Part shown: positions 35,409 to 44,393 of the stretch, one piece after another | Layout: each line of letters starts with the position of its first letter | How positions within the stretch are numbered: position 1 is the stretch's first letter | Assembly: GCA_016782865.1 (NCBI GenBank) | Contig: JADHXR010000007.1 | Span: forward strand, 1 to 64,000 | Length of the DNA: 64,000 bases | Origin: Phycisphaerae bacterium | GTDB lineage: Bacteria > Planctomycetota > Phycisphaerae > Sedimentisphaerales > Anaerobacaceae | Reading direction: 5' to 3' | The notes under the pieces: model-generated | Databases searched by the model: none | Told to the model about the DNA's origin: nothing | The model's input: only the letters and a program-made list of their open reading frames with translations | Made by a program: the position numbers and the translations under genes

Positions 35409-36968
35409 TCACCGCCGATTCGATGAGGCGATATCATCCATGTCTTCGGCAACCAGGAGCAGCAGCCAATCATCACCGGCGTTCGGCGCCGAGAGATTCC
35501 TCCCGTCATTTGTCGTCCCGGCATGACGCCTGTCCGACGTGTCCCGGGCATTTATCCATGTTACTCTGTATCGGCCGGATTGCACGGAAACATTTACTGT
35601 TGCCCCGTGGTCGAGATACACAAGATATCGTCTGCCTTCGTCTGCGAGGCAGAAGCCTTTGTCGGCTGTCTTGTGACTGGGACTCATCCGATAGAAGGGG
35701 ATCGTCTCGAAGAAGTCCCAGACCTTCCTGACAATATCATGATTGGCCTGGTTCCTGTCCGGCAGATCCATGCTCCCGCTGAAACCTGTGGATGAATTTC
35801 CGTTCATATCTGCGTAGTTAATCGCCGCCGCTGACATCATCAATACAAATGCCTTCTTGCGGATATCGACCTTATCACTGATCTTATGATACTTATTGCC
35901 GGGCCAGAACACTTCCTGGGCATAAAGTGGCCTGGCGTCATGATGGTTCTTCATCATGCCGCTGTAAATGTCTGAGAGGTTTGTGCCTTTCCACCCTTGC
36001 AGCGTGACGAAAGACAGCCAATCTTCGTTCTTATACGGATCATCTCCGCTCGGATTGTGAATCGAGATTGGATGTCCGAATATGTCAAGCTCGCGGATCT
36101 TTCGGCCGAGGCGATTAACGTCCACGAACGCCATGGCGTTCTGGAATTCTTTGGGTTTTATTTTCGGTTCGGGGCCCGCCACATTAAAAAGAACGTTCCA
36201 GTAAGGGCCCAATCGAGCAAGAACATATTTTATGTACAGGATTTGATCTTGATGAGCCACTGGAAAGTCGGAACTCTGCCCGAAGAAACCGGCGAATGGA
36301 TATGCCATAATCTTGCGCGCCGCCAAATCACTCAGTATGGCTTCGGCCTTCCGGTATTCGGCTGCATTTAGAGGCCACAGATCAGGCGTCTTCCAGCCGC
36401 GACCTCGGTCTTTGGCGTCACGGTTCAAATAGTGACTTGCCACCGAAAGCATGTTGTAGCCTTGAGTCTGAGCCCAGTCCAGGAAGGCCTTGCGTTTGGC
36501 AACCGGCCAGTTCTCGGCAAAAAACCGGTCGCCCACGTGAAAGCTGCGAATCAATACATGCTCACCGCTCCTGTAACCAAACCACATCGGGTTGGCCCGG
36601 TCCGCGGAGATCATCCCCGGAATGTCGGACGGGATGCATTCAAACGTCCCGCTTGTCAGCCCCGAACCGTCGGAAAAGGCGGCATCGTATTTCCATGTGC
36701 CGATCCGGTCGGGCATGAACCGAATCTTCCAAGTCCGGGCGCCGTCGTAGAATCCCCAGAACTTTGTCCTTTTTCCGATAGGGCTCTCATAAGTGACATT
36801 TAGTGTCACATCCGCATACGGATTGCGATACGTTCTTGCATTCTTTGCTGATGCTTCGAAGCGAGCCCACCGGCCTACCGAAACGCCGGCCGAAGCAGCG
36901 CAGTTCTTTGACAGCAAAGAGGCAGAATAGACAAGGAACAAAAGCAAACTCACACACTTCTTATTCAT
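35409..36968 (-). CDS. Exported DUF5060 / DUF4038 glycoside-hydrolase-like protein with C-terminal PF12904 domain
   Basis: 519 aa from ATG 36968, chosen because it begins a signal peptide (MNKKCVSLLLFLVYSASLL). About 30-115: DUF5060 beta-sandwich (WARFEASAKNARTYRNPYAD, WKIRFMPDRIGTWKYD). About 125-420: TIM barrel of the DUF4038/apiosidase-like group (WAQTQGYNMLSVASHYLNRD, YPFAGFFGQSSDFPV, NVLFNVAGPEP). About 435-515: PF12904 'putative collagen-binding' domain (FCLADEGRRYLVYLDHG, GRYRVTWINARD). The enzyme probably cleaves a plant or algal side-chain sugar in the periplasm. The operator-like dyad at 37002-37023 sits 34 nt upstream. Confidence 0.86.
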   Translation of the reverse strand: MNKKCVSLLLFLVYSASLLSKNCAASAGVSVGRWARFEASAKNARTYRNPYADVTLNVTYESPIGKRTKFWGFYDGARTWKIRFMPDRIGTWKYDAAFSDGSGLTSGTFECIPSDIPGMISADRANPMWFGYRSGEHVLIRSFHVGDRFFAENWPVAKRKAFLDWAQTQGYNMLSVASHYLNRDAKDRGRGWKTPDLWPLNAAEYRKAEAILSDLAARKIMAYPFAGFFGQSSDFPVAHQDQILYIKYVLARLGPYWNVLFNVAGPEPKIKPKEFQNAMAFVDVNRLGRKIRELDIFGHPISIHNPSGDDPYKNEDWLSFVTLQGWKGTNLSDIYSGMMKNHHDARPLYAQEVFWPGNKYHKISDKVDIRKKAFVLMMSAAAINYADMNGNSSTGFSGSMDLPDRNQANHDIVRKVWDFFETIPFYRMSPSHKTADKGFCLADEGRRYLVYLDHGATVNVSVQSGRYRVTWINARDTSDRRHAGTTNDGRNLSAPNAGDDWLLLLVAEDMDDIASSNRR

Positions 36969-37001
36969 CGTTGCGCCGGCACCGTTTCTTCCCATTCTAA
37001 G

Positions 37002-37023
37002 CGTATCAATCGTCACTGATACG
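37002..37023. promoter_or_regulatory. Operator-like perfect dyad in a divergent intergenic region
   Basis: CGTATCA (37002-37008) and TGATACG (37017-37023) form a perfect 7-bp inverted repeat with an 8-nt spacer. It lies 34-55 nt upstream of the DUF4038 start (minus). On that strand it falls between a TTGCAC -35-like and a TACGCT -10-like hexamer, the position of a repressor site. On the other side, TATAAT at 37087-37092 is a candidate -10 for the gene at 37151. Confidence 0.5.
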
Positions 37024-37150
37024 TGCAAAATGTACAAAGTTATACAGCAAAAAAAAAGTTTAATCTGGGAAATCCCGAACTACGTGTATAATATAAATGT
37101 ACTTATTGTGGATTTTAGCTTGGAAAAACTTATTTTGGAGGATCAGGAAA

Positions 37151-38359
37151 ATGAAACGTTTGGCAATTCTCGCAATAGTCCTGGCTTGTTTCGCAACTCT
37201 TGGCCTGGGGCAGCGCAGGACTCGAATTTCGCCACAGAACATCATCCAGCTCACGGATCCTAACCTGACAGGGAAGTTAACCTTCGAAGAGGCATTGGCC
37301 AAGCGGCGAAGCGTGCTACAGTTCAGCAGCCAAGAGCTTAAACGCTCCCAGATAGGCCAATTGGCCTGGGCCGGCCAGGGTGTGACAGACCGGCAGAGAG
37401 GCTTGCGGACGGCGCCTTCGGCAGGCGCGATATACCCCATAGAGTTGTTCTTCGCAACCGCCGAGGGAGTATACGCCTATCGCCCCACAGAGCACAGTCT
37501 GCTGCAAACTTCTCAGCAGGATATCCGCAGCAACCTTGCGAGAGCGACTGCGACCCCGGAGCCTGTGATCGGAGCCGGTTGTGCTATTATTGTTACGGGC
37601 TCCTCGAGAAAGCTGACCAGTCGATTCGGCAGTAAGTCCCGAACGTTCGTGGCGTTAGAGGCCGGGCATGTGGCGCAGAACATTCAATTGCAGGCTGTGT
37701 GCCTGGGGCTGGGATCCGTAGCAGTCGGCGGTTTGGATACAGCGGCCGTGCGGAAGGTATGCAGGATGTCAAGAGACAGCGAGCCGCTATACGTGATCTG
37801 TGTCGGCTATCCTGTTGGAGAAGGGACGACAGAAGGGGCTACGGCCGCGGGAGGAAAAAGGGCGGCATTGATTATCGAAAGTGTGAATTTCCGGGACGAC
37901 GAGCTTTTCGCAACAAGGCGTGTGCTTGACGCGGCACAGATTCAAACGGTCGTAGCGAGCACAAGAACCGGTATTGTAAGAGGTGCGCTGGGAGGCATAG
38001 TAGATGCCCAGGTTCTCGTGAGCCAATTGAGGGTCGAGGACTATGATGCGATAATCTTCATAAGCGGTCCGGGAGAGTATGTCGCCAATCCCGTTGCATT
38101 GGATATAGCACGTACGACGGTCCGCCAGGGAAAGGTTCTCGGGGCGATCGGCGTGGCCCCGACGATTCTGGCCAGTGCCGGTGTGCTCGACGGTATCCGG
38201 GCGACGGCCTATCTGACCGAAGAGGGCAGGTTGCGGCAGGCCGGCGCTTTCTATACCGGGCTTCCGGTCGAGCGAGAAAGACTCATAATTACTGCCACGG
38301 GGCCAACGGCCTCAATCCAATTTGGCAGAGCTATTGCGGATGCCCTTACTATAAGATAG
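37151..38359 (+). CDS. Exported SagB-type nitroreductase fused to a DJ-1/PfpI-like domain
   Basis: 402 aa from ATG 37151 (RBS GGAGGATCAGGA). Residues 1-20 are a signal peptide (MKRLAILAIVLACFATLGLG). About 40-225 form a SagB-like FMN nitroreductase: KRRSVLQFSSQ, RTAPSAGAIYPIELF, GHVAQNIQLQAVCLGLGSVA. About 238-402 are a DJ-1/PfpI fold: RAALIIESVNFRDDELF, EDYDAIIFISGPGEY and LASAGVLDGIRATAY. The nucleophile-elbow cysteine of DJ-1/PfpI is Gly334 here (GAIGVAPTIL), so the cysteine-dependent chemistry is lost. No SagC/SagD partner is nearby. The function is unknown; an exported flavin redox role is possible. Confidence 0.83.
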   Translation: MKRLAILAIVLACFATLGLGQRRTRISPQNIIQLTDPNLTGKLTFEEALAKRRSVLQFSSQELKRSQIGQLAWAGQGVTDRQRGLRTAPSAGAIYPIELFFATAEGVYAYRPTEHSLLQTSQQDIRSNLARATATPEPVIGAGCAIIVTGSSRKLTSRFGSKSRTFVALEAGHVAQNIQLQAVCLGLGSVAVGGLDTAAVRKVCRMSRDSEPLYVICVGYPVGEGTTEGATAAGGKRAALIIESVNFRDDELFATRRVLDAAQIQTVVASTRTGIVRGALGGIVDAQVLVSQLRVEDYDAIIFISGPGEYVANPVALDIARTTVRQGKVLGAIGVAPTILASAGVLDGIRATAYLTEEGRLRQAGAFYTGLPVERERLIITATGPTASIQFGRAIADALTIR

Positions 38360-38400
38360 ATCCGCGCCAAGTCCCGGCGCAAAGTGACAAATCGAGACGA

Positions 38401-40047
38401 TCAGGCCAAGTCCTTGGAATGGCTGTACTGGTTCGTAATCGGCAGCCGCCGATCCTTACCGAAAGCTTTAGGCGTAATTCTTATCCCGGGCGGTGACAGC
38501 CTTCTCTTGTATTCGTTACGGTCAACCATGCGAACAACCTTGTCGACCACGTCCTTTGGAAGACCCTGCCCGGTTAGCTGCGCAACGGATTTGTCCTCCT
38601 CGACATAACCTTTTAGAATTCTGTCGAGCAGATCGTAATCGGGCAGCGAGTCACTGTCTTTCTGGTCCGGCCTCAACTCGGCGCTCGGTGGTCTTGTTAT
38701 CACATCGACCGGGATGACCGGGCGCCCCGCCATTTTATTGATATGTTCAGCCAGCGCGTAAACAGCGGTTTTTGGAACATCCTTTATGACTGCAAAGCCG
38801 CCGGCGGTGTCGCCGTAAAGAGTTGTGTAGCCAACCGCGGTTTCACTCTTGTTGCCCGTTGTCAGCACGAGCGTACCGAACTGGTTGCTCAGTGACATGA
38901 GGATGCAGCCGCGGATTCTTGCTTGCAGATTCTCGAAGGCGAGACCGTCACTGTTCCAGCCTTCGACGGTTTGCAGAGCCTCGTGGAACGGACCGAGTAC
39001 GGGCGCGATCGGGATTGTGTGAAACTCGATGTCCAGATTCTCCGCCAGCTTTTCGGCGTCGCTTATCGTCTCAGGACTGTTGAATTTTGAGGGCATCGTG
39101 ACACCCACTACATTCTCAGCCCCCAGCGCCTCGGCGGCGATCGCGGCAGTTACCGCCGAATCTATGCCGCCGCTGAGACCCAGCAGGACCTTGCGAAAAC
39201 CGTTCTTGTGCGTGTAGTCTCTCGTACCAAGCACAAGGGCCTGATAGATTTCGTCGAGGAGACTGGCCGGTTGAACAGCGGCAGGCTGGTGCGGTTTGAC
39301 TTGTACAGTGTCGTCATCGGCGCCGACAACGTCGGCGATTATCAAATCCTCGTCAAAAGCCTTTGCTTTGGCCACGATACTGCCGGTCGAATCGGCGAAC
39401 ATGCTGCGGCCGTCAAAAATCAATTCATCCTGGCCGCCGACAAGGTTGCAGTACGCTACTGCGCAGCCGAACTGTTTCGCGCACTTGTTGATCGTGTCTT
39501 CTCTTCTGGTGAGCTTGCCCGTGTGGAACGGTGAGGCCGAAATATTCAGAATCATTTGGATCCGCCCGGCATCTTTGAGAAAGTTGCCAAGCCATTCGAT
39601 GTCCCAGATGTCGAAACAGATGGTGACAGCGACTTTGAGGCCACCGACCTCGAGCACCAACGGGTCGGCGCCGGGCCGGAAATATCGCTGCTCATCGAAC
39701 ACACCATAATTCGGCAATAGGGCTTTTCGATAGGTTCTGCTTACCCTTGCTCCCTGCAGCACCGCGGCGGAATTGTAGTTGCCGCCCCTGTCGCTTTCGG
39801 CAAAGCCGACGACTATCGTCTTGTCCGGGCAATCGGCGGCGAATTTTTCAAGTGTCAGCGAGCAATCTGTCAAAAAGTGCCGTTTGTGCAGCAAGTCTTC
39901 CGGCGGATACCCACAAACAGCCAATTCGGGAAAGGCCAGCAAGTCCACATCGGCTCGAACCGCCCTGGCATAAATTTCCCGCATTTTCCGCGCGTTGCCG
40001 GCCATGTCACCCACAACCGCATTGAACTGTCCCAACGCTACTCGCAC
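38401..40047 (-). CDS. nadE: Glutamine-dependent NAD+ synthase
   Basis: 548 aa; amidates nicotinic-acid adenine dinucleotide to NAD+ using ammonia from glutamine. The N-terminal nitrilase-type glutaminase has Glu41 (AFPELAVCGYPP), Lys108 (YRKALLPNYG) and Cys144 (VTICFDIWD). The C-terminal synthetase carries the ATP pyrophosphatase loop LGLSGGIDSAV (about 290-300) and TGNKSETAVGY. Length fits two-domain bacterial NadE. It is cytoplasmic and apparently monocistronic, with a gene-poor 538-nt region upstream. Confidence 0.95.
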   Translation of the reverse strand: MRVALGQFNAVVGDMAGNARKMREIYARAVRADVDLLAFPELAVCGYPPEDLLHKRHFLTDCSLTLEKFAADCPDKTIVVGFAESDRGGNYNSAAVLQGARVSRTYRKALLPNYGVFDEQRYFRPGADPLVLEVGGLKVAVTICFDIWDIEWLGNFLKDAGRIQMILNISASPFHTGKLTRREDTINKCAKQFGCAVAYCNLVGGQDELIFDGRSMFADSTGSIVAKAKAFDEDLIIADVVGADDDTVQVKPHQPAAVQPASLLDEIYQALVLGTRDYTHKNGFRKVLLGLSGGIDSAVTAAIAAEALGAENVVGVTMPSKFNSPETISDAEKLAENLDIEFHTIPIAPVLGPFHEALQTVEGWNSDGLAFENLQARIRGCILMSLSNQFGTLVLTTGNKSETAVGYTTLYGDTAGGFAVIKDVPKTAVYALAEHINKMAGRPVIPVDVITRPPSAELRPDQKDSDSLPDYDLLDRILKGYVEEDKSVAQLTGQGLPKDVVDKVVRMVDRNEYKRRLSPPGIRITPKAFGKDRRLPITNQYSHSKDLA

Positions 40048-40585
40048 CGAACATGCCTCCGGAACACAGACGACACAAAAATCACAACCTACACAAACTT
40101 GCCGGAAGAGGCAAGGGCCACTCTTTTAGTTCACCCTCTTGATAGTAAGCCAAGTTTACGGCTCGATCGAGGCAAATTCAAGCGCTTAGGAGTTTTTCAC
40201 TGAAAATTGTCCCCTCAAATGGTGGCAGCGCTTCAGTGCCACTGACCGAACCTGCTCCGGCTGGCGACGTTGAGATTTATCGTGTGCACGCCAGACAGCA
40301 CATAGCCAATAAGAAACGTGTTTTCGCTCTTGGTGGCCTGAGGACTGCGCCGTAACGAATATCAGCCAATTGGATGAGCGGTATCCGGGGCCCGTTGGCT
40401 GCGGAAGTTGGGTTAGCGTTTACTTCTGACCGATTGGCGTATCCATGAGATCATCCAGCAAATCTGAACCAGATTACGTTTGCACCATCCGCACACAACC
40501 CTCCCCTCCCCGCCGGAAAAGACAACCTGAGACTGTCATGAGGTTGCCTGCAGGCTCTGCACCGCTGTGTTGTCTGGGGCCCAAC
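40048..40585. other. Spacer with no recognisable gene
   Basis: 538 nt between nadE and the YHS lipoprotein gene, both on the minus strand. Short open frames exist but none is supported by an RBS or recognisable product, and I see no tRNA-like fold or strong terminator. The nadE promoter should lie here but is not obvious. Confidence 0.4.
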
Positions 40586-40966
40586 CTACTGATTGAACTG
40601 GGGCAGCTTCGCGATATACTTTTCAGGATCCGCTTTGAACTTGCTGTCGCAACCGGGGCAGCAGAAATAGACCTTCTTGCCTTTATACTCGGTGAAGATG
40701 GCCTTGTTTATAGGATTGCCTACCATAACTGGACAGGTAGTCTGCTCTGCGGCAGAGGCAACTTCTTTTGCCGACTCGGTGGCCATGGCCATTTCTGAAT
40801 CGTGGGTGTTTCCTTCCTCGCCATGTTCGTGGTCATGCTCACTGCTGGTATCATTCGGCGCAGGGGCGGTTTCCTCTTTCTTGCAGCCGTTTACCATTAC
40901 CAATCCGACAAACACAAATCCCGCAACCAACAACACTGTAATCAACCTCTTCTTCTTCGCATCCAT
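40586..40966 (-). CDS. YHS-domain lipoprotein with His-rich linker
   Basis: 126 aa from ATG 40966, which has a strong RBS (AGGGGAAG); a frame extending to 41014 is not needed. The N-terminus is a lipoprotein signal with lipobox VNGC (Cys28). A linker rich in His and acidic residues follows (SSEHDHEHGEEGNTHD, about 41-56), then a YHS domain (TTCPVMVGNPINKAIFTEYK, VYFCCPGCDSKFKADPEKY). YHS domains bind heavy metals, often with copper or silver ATPases. The His-rich linker and the CsoR-like site upstream both point to a periplasmic copper-binding or metal-sequestration role (inference). Confidence 0.85.
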   Translation of the reverse strand: MDAKKKRLITVLLVAGFVFVGLVMVNGCKKEETAPAPNDTSSEHDHEHGEEGNTHDSEMAMATESAKEVASAAEQTTCPVMVGNPINKAIFTEYKGKKVYFCCPGCDSKFKADPEKYIAKLPQFNQ

Positions 40967-41057
40967 AATTACTTCCCCTTTCAAATAATTGACTACAAAC
41001 GAGCACACGTTCATTTCTTGCGGTCCTTTTTCCCTTGTTTACACTTACAGCGCTTTA

Positions 41058-41074
41058 ATACCCCTTGGGGGTAT
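41058..41074. promoter_or_regulatory. CsoR-like copper-sensor operator
   Basis: ATACCCC and GGGGTAT form a perfect 7-bp inverted repeat around TTG, giving the ATACCCC-N-GGGGTAT pattern of CsoR-family operators. It lies about 92-108 nt upstream of the YHS lipoprotein ATG (minus strand), between that gene and mnmA. No csoR gene is visible in the window. Confidence 0.6.
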
Positions 41075-41108
41075 ACTGTGTTCGGAAAAATAGCTTATTT
41101 CCTAAATC

Positions 41109-42224
41109 TTAGAAAATTGTACCGCCGGCGATGATATTGTCATCGCCGTTGTACAATACCAGCCTCTGGCCCGGGCATGGGGCGAATCGAGGTTCGTCAA
41201 ATTCAACGGTGACATCAGTTTCCCCAGTTTCAATAATTCTGCATGGCGCCGGGTCGCCGTAAGAACGAATCTTGCCGTACACGCGTTCTCGGGCGGCAAG
41301 CTCTTGGGGTATGAGCGCGTTGATCCGGTTTGCCCTAACGGTGCTGAGGCTAATCTCTTCTCTGGTGCCCAACGCTATTGTGTTTGTCTGCGCATCTATC
41401 CTGCCTACATAAAGCGGCTTGCCGCCGGCAAAACCAATACCCTTTCTTTGGCCGAGCGTGTAATTCGCGATCCCCTTGTGTGTGCCTATCCTGTTGCCCA
41501 GCATGTCCGTGATGTCACCGTCGCGGTTGGCCTCGGAGTCGATCAGGGCGGATCTGTAATCTCCTTCGCCGGCGAAGCACAATTCCATACTCTCGGCTTT
41601 TTCCGCCACGGTCAGATTCAACTCTCGCGCGATTGAGCGGACCTGTTCTTTTGTCAATTCTCCCAGCGGCAAAAAAAAACTGGCAAGTTTGTCTGAGGCA
41701 ACACCATATAGAAAATAGCTTTGGTCTTTCGTCCTGTCTTTTGCTCTTGCGAGATACGATCGCTCGCCAGTTCGGGAAACTCGCGCATAGTGACCCGTGG
41801 CAAGATACGTGATTCCGAAAGTCTCAGTCAAGAAGTCCCACAACAGCGAAAACTTCAGAAGTGTGTTGCAGTCGACACAAGGATTGGGGGTCTCGCCCAC
41901 GGCGTAGGATTGCCGGAATCGTTCGATTATGAGCTCCTCGAAATCCCTGGTGACATCGACAAAGTAATGCGGGATATTCAATTCGTTACAAACAAAAGCG
42001 GCGTCCGCTCCGCAGCATCCTCTGGCGTTTGTGTCACACGAGACGGGGATCTTCATCGTAACACCCAGCACGTCCCAGCCCTGCTCCATGAGAAGATGAG
42101 CCGTCACACTACTGTCGACCCCGCCGCTCATTAGCACCGCGATCTGTTGCGAGCGGTCCTTCTTCGGCTCCCAGGGCGCAAAGCTCGGCTCCATTAACTT
42201 CATGTTCCGGTTGTCTGCTGTCAT
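41109..42224 (-). CDS. mnmA: tRNA-specific 2-thiouridylase
   Basis: 371 aa; thiolates U34 of tRNA-Lys, -Glu and -Gln using ATP and a persulfide. The PP-loop is VLMSGGVDSSV (about 30-40). The catalytic cysteines correspond to GETPNPCVDCN (about 110-120) and ESMELCFAGEG (about 210-220). The start has an in-frame ATG at 42203 as an alternative. Cytoplasmic. It runs away from the divergent membrane-protein gene at 42440. Confidence 0.95.
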   Translation of the reverse strand: MTADNRNMKLMEPSFAPWEPKKDRSQQIAVLMSGGVDSSVTAHLLMEQGWDVLGVTMKIPVSCDTNARGCCGADAAFVCNELNIPHYFVDVTRDFEELIIERFRQSYAVGETPNPCVDCNTLLKFSLLWDFLTETFGITYLATGHYARVSRTGERSYLARAKDRTKDQSYFLYGVASDKLASFFLPLGELTKEQVRSIARELNLTVAEKAESMELCFAGEGDYRSALIDSEANRDGDITDMLGNRIGTHKGIANYTLGQRKGIGFAGGKPLYVGRIDAQTNTIALGTREEISLSTVRANRINALIPQELAARERVYGKIRSYGDPAPCRIIETGETDVTVEFDEPRFAPCPGQRLVLYNGDDNIIAGGTIF

Positions 42225-42439
42225 AAACGATCGATTCTTATTGGTATCGTCTACAGCAACGATAGCATCTATTACCGACTTATCAAGAGTTTTCGGCGCC
42301 GGATCTTCTCCCTGACACGCTCAGGCCGGAGCCTGCGGCCTCGCAGGCTAACGAAAACTATGCAAATGGGCCGATAAATAGTAATGAACTGACAGCAAGG
42401 CATAGCCAATCAAGTGAATAAGGATCAAGGAGTCGAATA

Positions 42440-43126
42440 ATGGATTGCCTCACTATCCTCGCACAGGCAACTGGAAATGCAAATCCGGAGGCGGCCGAAC
42501 AGGCGGTAGTGCCGATCACCCGGTTTTGGCAGCAAATCACTTCGCTGGAGATGCTTGAAGCGGTGACCTTTATATCGTTCGGGGTGGTCTGCCTTTTTTA
42601 CGGCTGGCGCGTCTTTAAGATATTGGTGGTCATCAATTTCGGGCTCCTGGGCCTTGTCATGGGAATGGCCCTCACCGAGAAAATCAATGGCTTGAACAAT
42701 CAGCTCATGGGCGGGCTGGTCGGCATGGGGATACTGGCAGTGCTCTCGGTGCCTCTGATGCGGTGGGCAGTCAGTATATTAGGCGCAGCCGCGGGCGGGA
42801 TACTCACCTCGGGGATATGGTACGCCTGCGGTTTGCCCGAGAAGTATATCTGGGCCGGTGGCCTTATCGGGGTAGTTGCCGGCGGTATGATATCCTTTAT
42901 CATTTTCAAAGTCGCTGTCATACTCTTTTCGAGTATGTGGGGCAGCGGCTTGATTGCGGTGGGATTCCTGGCGGTCCTGCACAACTATTCAAGAACGGCA
43001 GCACTCGTCCAGAGACTGGTTTTCAATGTAAAATGGTTCTTGCCCACCATTCTTATAGTGCCGATGGTGATAGGCGTAATCCTACAGCACAAATTTCTGA
43101 AAAGCTCGAAAGACTGGAACCTGTGA
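42440..43126 (+). CDS. Multi-pass membrane protein, DUF4203/TMEM198-like
   Basis: 228 aa with about seven hydrophobic helices rich in Gly and small residues (FGLLGLVMGMALTE, LMGGLVGMGILAVL, GGMISFIIFKVAVIL). The helix spacing and Gly content resemble DUF4203/TMEM198-like proteins, but similarity is by pattern only. RBS AAGGAG lies 9 nt upstream of the ATG. No partner genes are evident. The function is not known. Confidence 0.7.
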   Translation: MDCLTILAQATGNANPEAAEQAVVPITRFWQQITSLEMLEAVTFISFGVVCLFYGWRVFKILVVINFGLLGLVMGMALTEKINGLNNQLMGGLVGMGILAVLSVPLMRWAVSILGAAAGGILTSGIWYACGLPEKYIWAGGLIGVVAGGMISFIIFKVAVILFSSMWGSGLIAVGFLAVLHNYSRTAALVQRLVFNVKWFLPTILIVPMVIGVILQHKFLKSSKDWNL

Positions 43127-43346
43127 CGAAAGGGCCGATCCTCCGCTTCGAGGAGTCTACCGAGCCTTACTCGACAGGCTTCTGGCGATCTCGGCCTTGC
43201 TTTCCCATTTGTGTGAGTCGATGCCGTTCGAGAGCGTTCCCTTCGAACCGCAGAGATCACGAAATATCTTGTACAAAAATCGTAGAATAATCATGTCGCA
43301 GCTCCGAATCTTTCTCTTCTTGTAAGCCTCGCTATTTGCCAGATAA

Positions 43347-43375
43347 AGGGCTGCGAGCATGATACCCGCAGCCCT
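43347..43375 (-). terminator. Hairpin terminator after the first PEP-CTERM gene
   Basis: AGGGCTGCG and CGCAGCCCT form a perfect 9-bp stem with an 11-nt loop, 15 nt past the stop at 43390. On the minus strand it is followed by TTTAT, a short U-tract. Confidence 0.6.
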
Positions 43376-43389
43376 GACAATACAAGTAA

Positions 43390-44067
43390 TTAGTCAGCGG
43401 ATTGGTTTGACGCTTTGCGCTTTCTCCACAGGGCCAGCGAACCAAACGTCAGCAGAGCAATCGTCGTCGGCTCCGGAATGGTCATGGCGCCGCTGAAGCC
43501 GTTGCCGCCGGTAAAGCCGCCGATGAGCATCTCGCTGAGGCTGCGATAGTTCGTTCCGCTTCCGCCCTGCAACGAGAGTTCGAAATCGAGCGTTGTCAAG
43601 CCCGAATTGGCGATGGCGGTCAGCACGGCCGAGCCGAGAGCTTTGCCTTCGTCGGTTACCAGCACGTCGGTCAAATCTGACGTGAAGCTGGTGTAGAGAC
43701 CGCCCACCGTTCCGATTGGGACCAGGTCGCCCGGATTGAGGGTGGCCTTGAGGTAGATCGTCGAGTAGTCCTCGCTTCTGACGGTGAGCACGGAACTGCC
43801 CAGCGGTTTGACCTCGTACGTGCCGATCGGCCCTTCGCCCACTGTCAGGGTGGGAACGAAGACCGACGCGCCAACCAAAGCATCGGCGTTGCTGGCCATG
43901 CCCGAATCGACCGCTATATACTGGTCGAAACTGAGCGTTCCGACGCCGTCGTAGTTCCAGCCACCGGAAGTGCTGCCGCCGGGGCTGAACTCAATGCTCG
44001 GCGTCGCAAACGCCGGCCCAGCCGCACACAGCGCAAATGCAAGAATGGTCATTGCTAGTTTTTTCAT
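43390..44067 (-). CDS. PEP-CTERM sorted exported protein
   Basis: 225 aa from ATG 44067 (RBS GGAGAGGA). Residues 1-21 are a signal peptide (MKKLAMTILAFALCAAGPAFA). The body is a beta-rich domain of unknown type, Gly/Ser/Thr-rich. The C-terminus is a canonical PEP-CTERM signal: IPEPTTIALLTFGSLALW followed by RKRK. Exosortase is expected to cleave there and attach or release the protein at the surface; no exosortase gene is in the window. The upstream leader contains a hairpin with the same loop as the one before the next PEP-CTERM gene. Confidence 0.87.
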   Translation of the reverse strand: MKKLAMTILAFALCAAGPAFATPSIEFSPGGSTSGGWNYDGVGTLSFDQYIAVDSGMASNADALVGASVFVPTLTVGEGPIGTYEVKPLGSSVLTVRSEDYSTIYLKATLNPGDLVPIGTVGGLYTSFTSDLTDVLVTDEGKALGSAVLTAIANSGLTTLDFELSLQGGSGTNYRSLSEMLIGGFTGGNGFSGAMTIPEPTTIALLTFGSLALWRKRKASNQSAD

Positions 44068-44121
44068 TTTTCCTCTCCATGTATTCGCTATGTTTCCGAC
44101 CTCGGCCGTCATTGACTTTAC

Positions 44122-44140
44122 GCCGCAGACCACCTGCGGC
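44122..44140 (-). promoter_or_regulatory. Leader hairpin of PEP-CTERM gene 1
   Basis: On the minus strand GCCGCAG and CTGCGGC pair (7 bp) around a GTGGT loop, then GTAA follows. It lies 55-73 nt upstream of ATG 44067. The leader of PEP-CTERM gene 2 has a similar hairpin with the identical GTGGT loop (45201-45217). Confidence 0.4.
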
Positions 44141-44393
44141 AACTCTGACGGTTTTCGCGATCCGTCGGATTTGAGTTGTTCAACCTATTCAGTAGTGACG
44201 CTGCTTTATCAAGGTGTCCCCCCCCTTTCTGCCGATCGACGATTCGGTCGGCCTGGCGTTGCTGATCAATTTCTTAATGAGCCGATGGTTATCCTTCTTC
44301 CCTTCCGAAGAGTTCTCACTGGTCAACAGAGACGGCCAGACCGGACGATCTGCATCCGGCGCCGGCTCTGTTTTCTCCCTCTCGCTGACTCGC
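44141..44393 (-). other. Spacer between the PEP-CTERM genes
   Basis: 253 nt. It contains a stem pair AACTC...GAGTT enclosing GACGG...CCGTC (about 44141-44180), a run of eight C (44218-44225) and part of an unsupported 81-codon open frame. No gene is called. Confidence 0.4.

Noticed and set aside
44218-44225. Run of eight C that could be a phase-variable tract
   Set aside because: It is in a non-coding spacer, not near a promoter -10/-35 pair or inside a gene.
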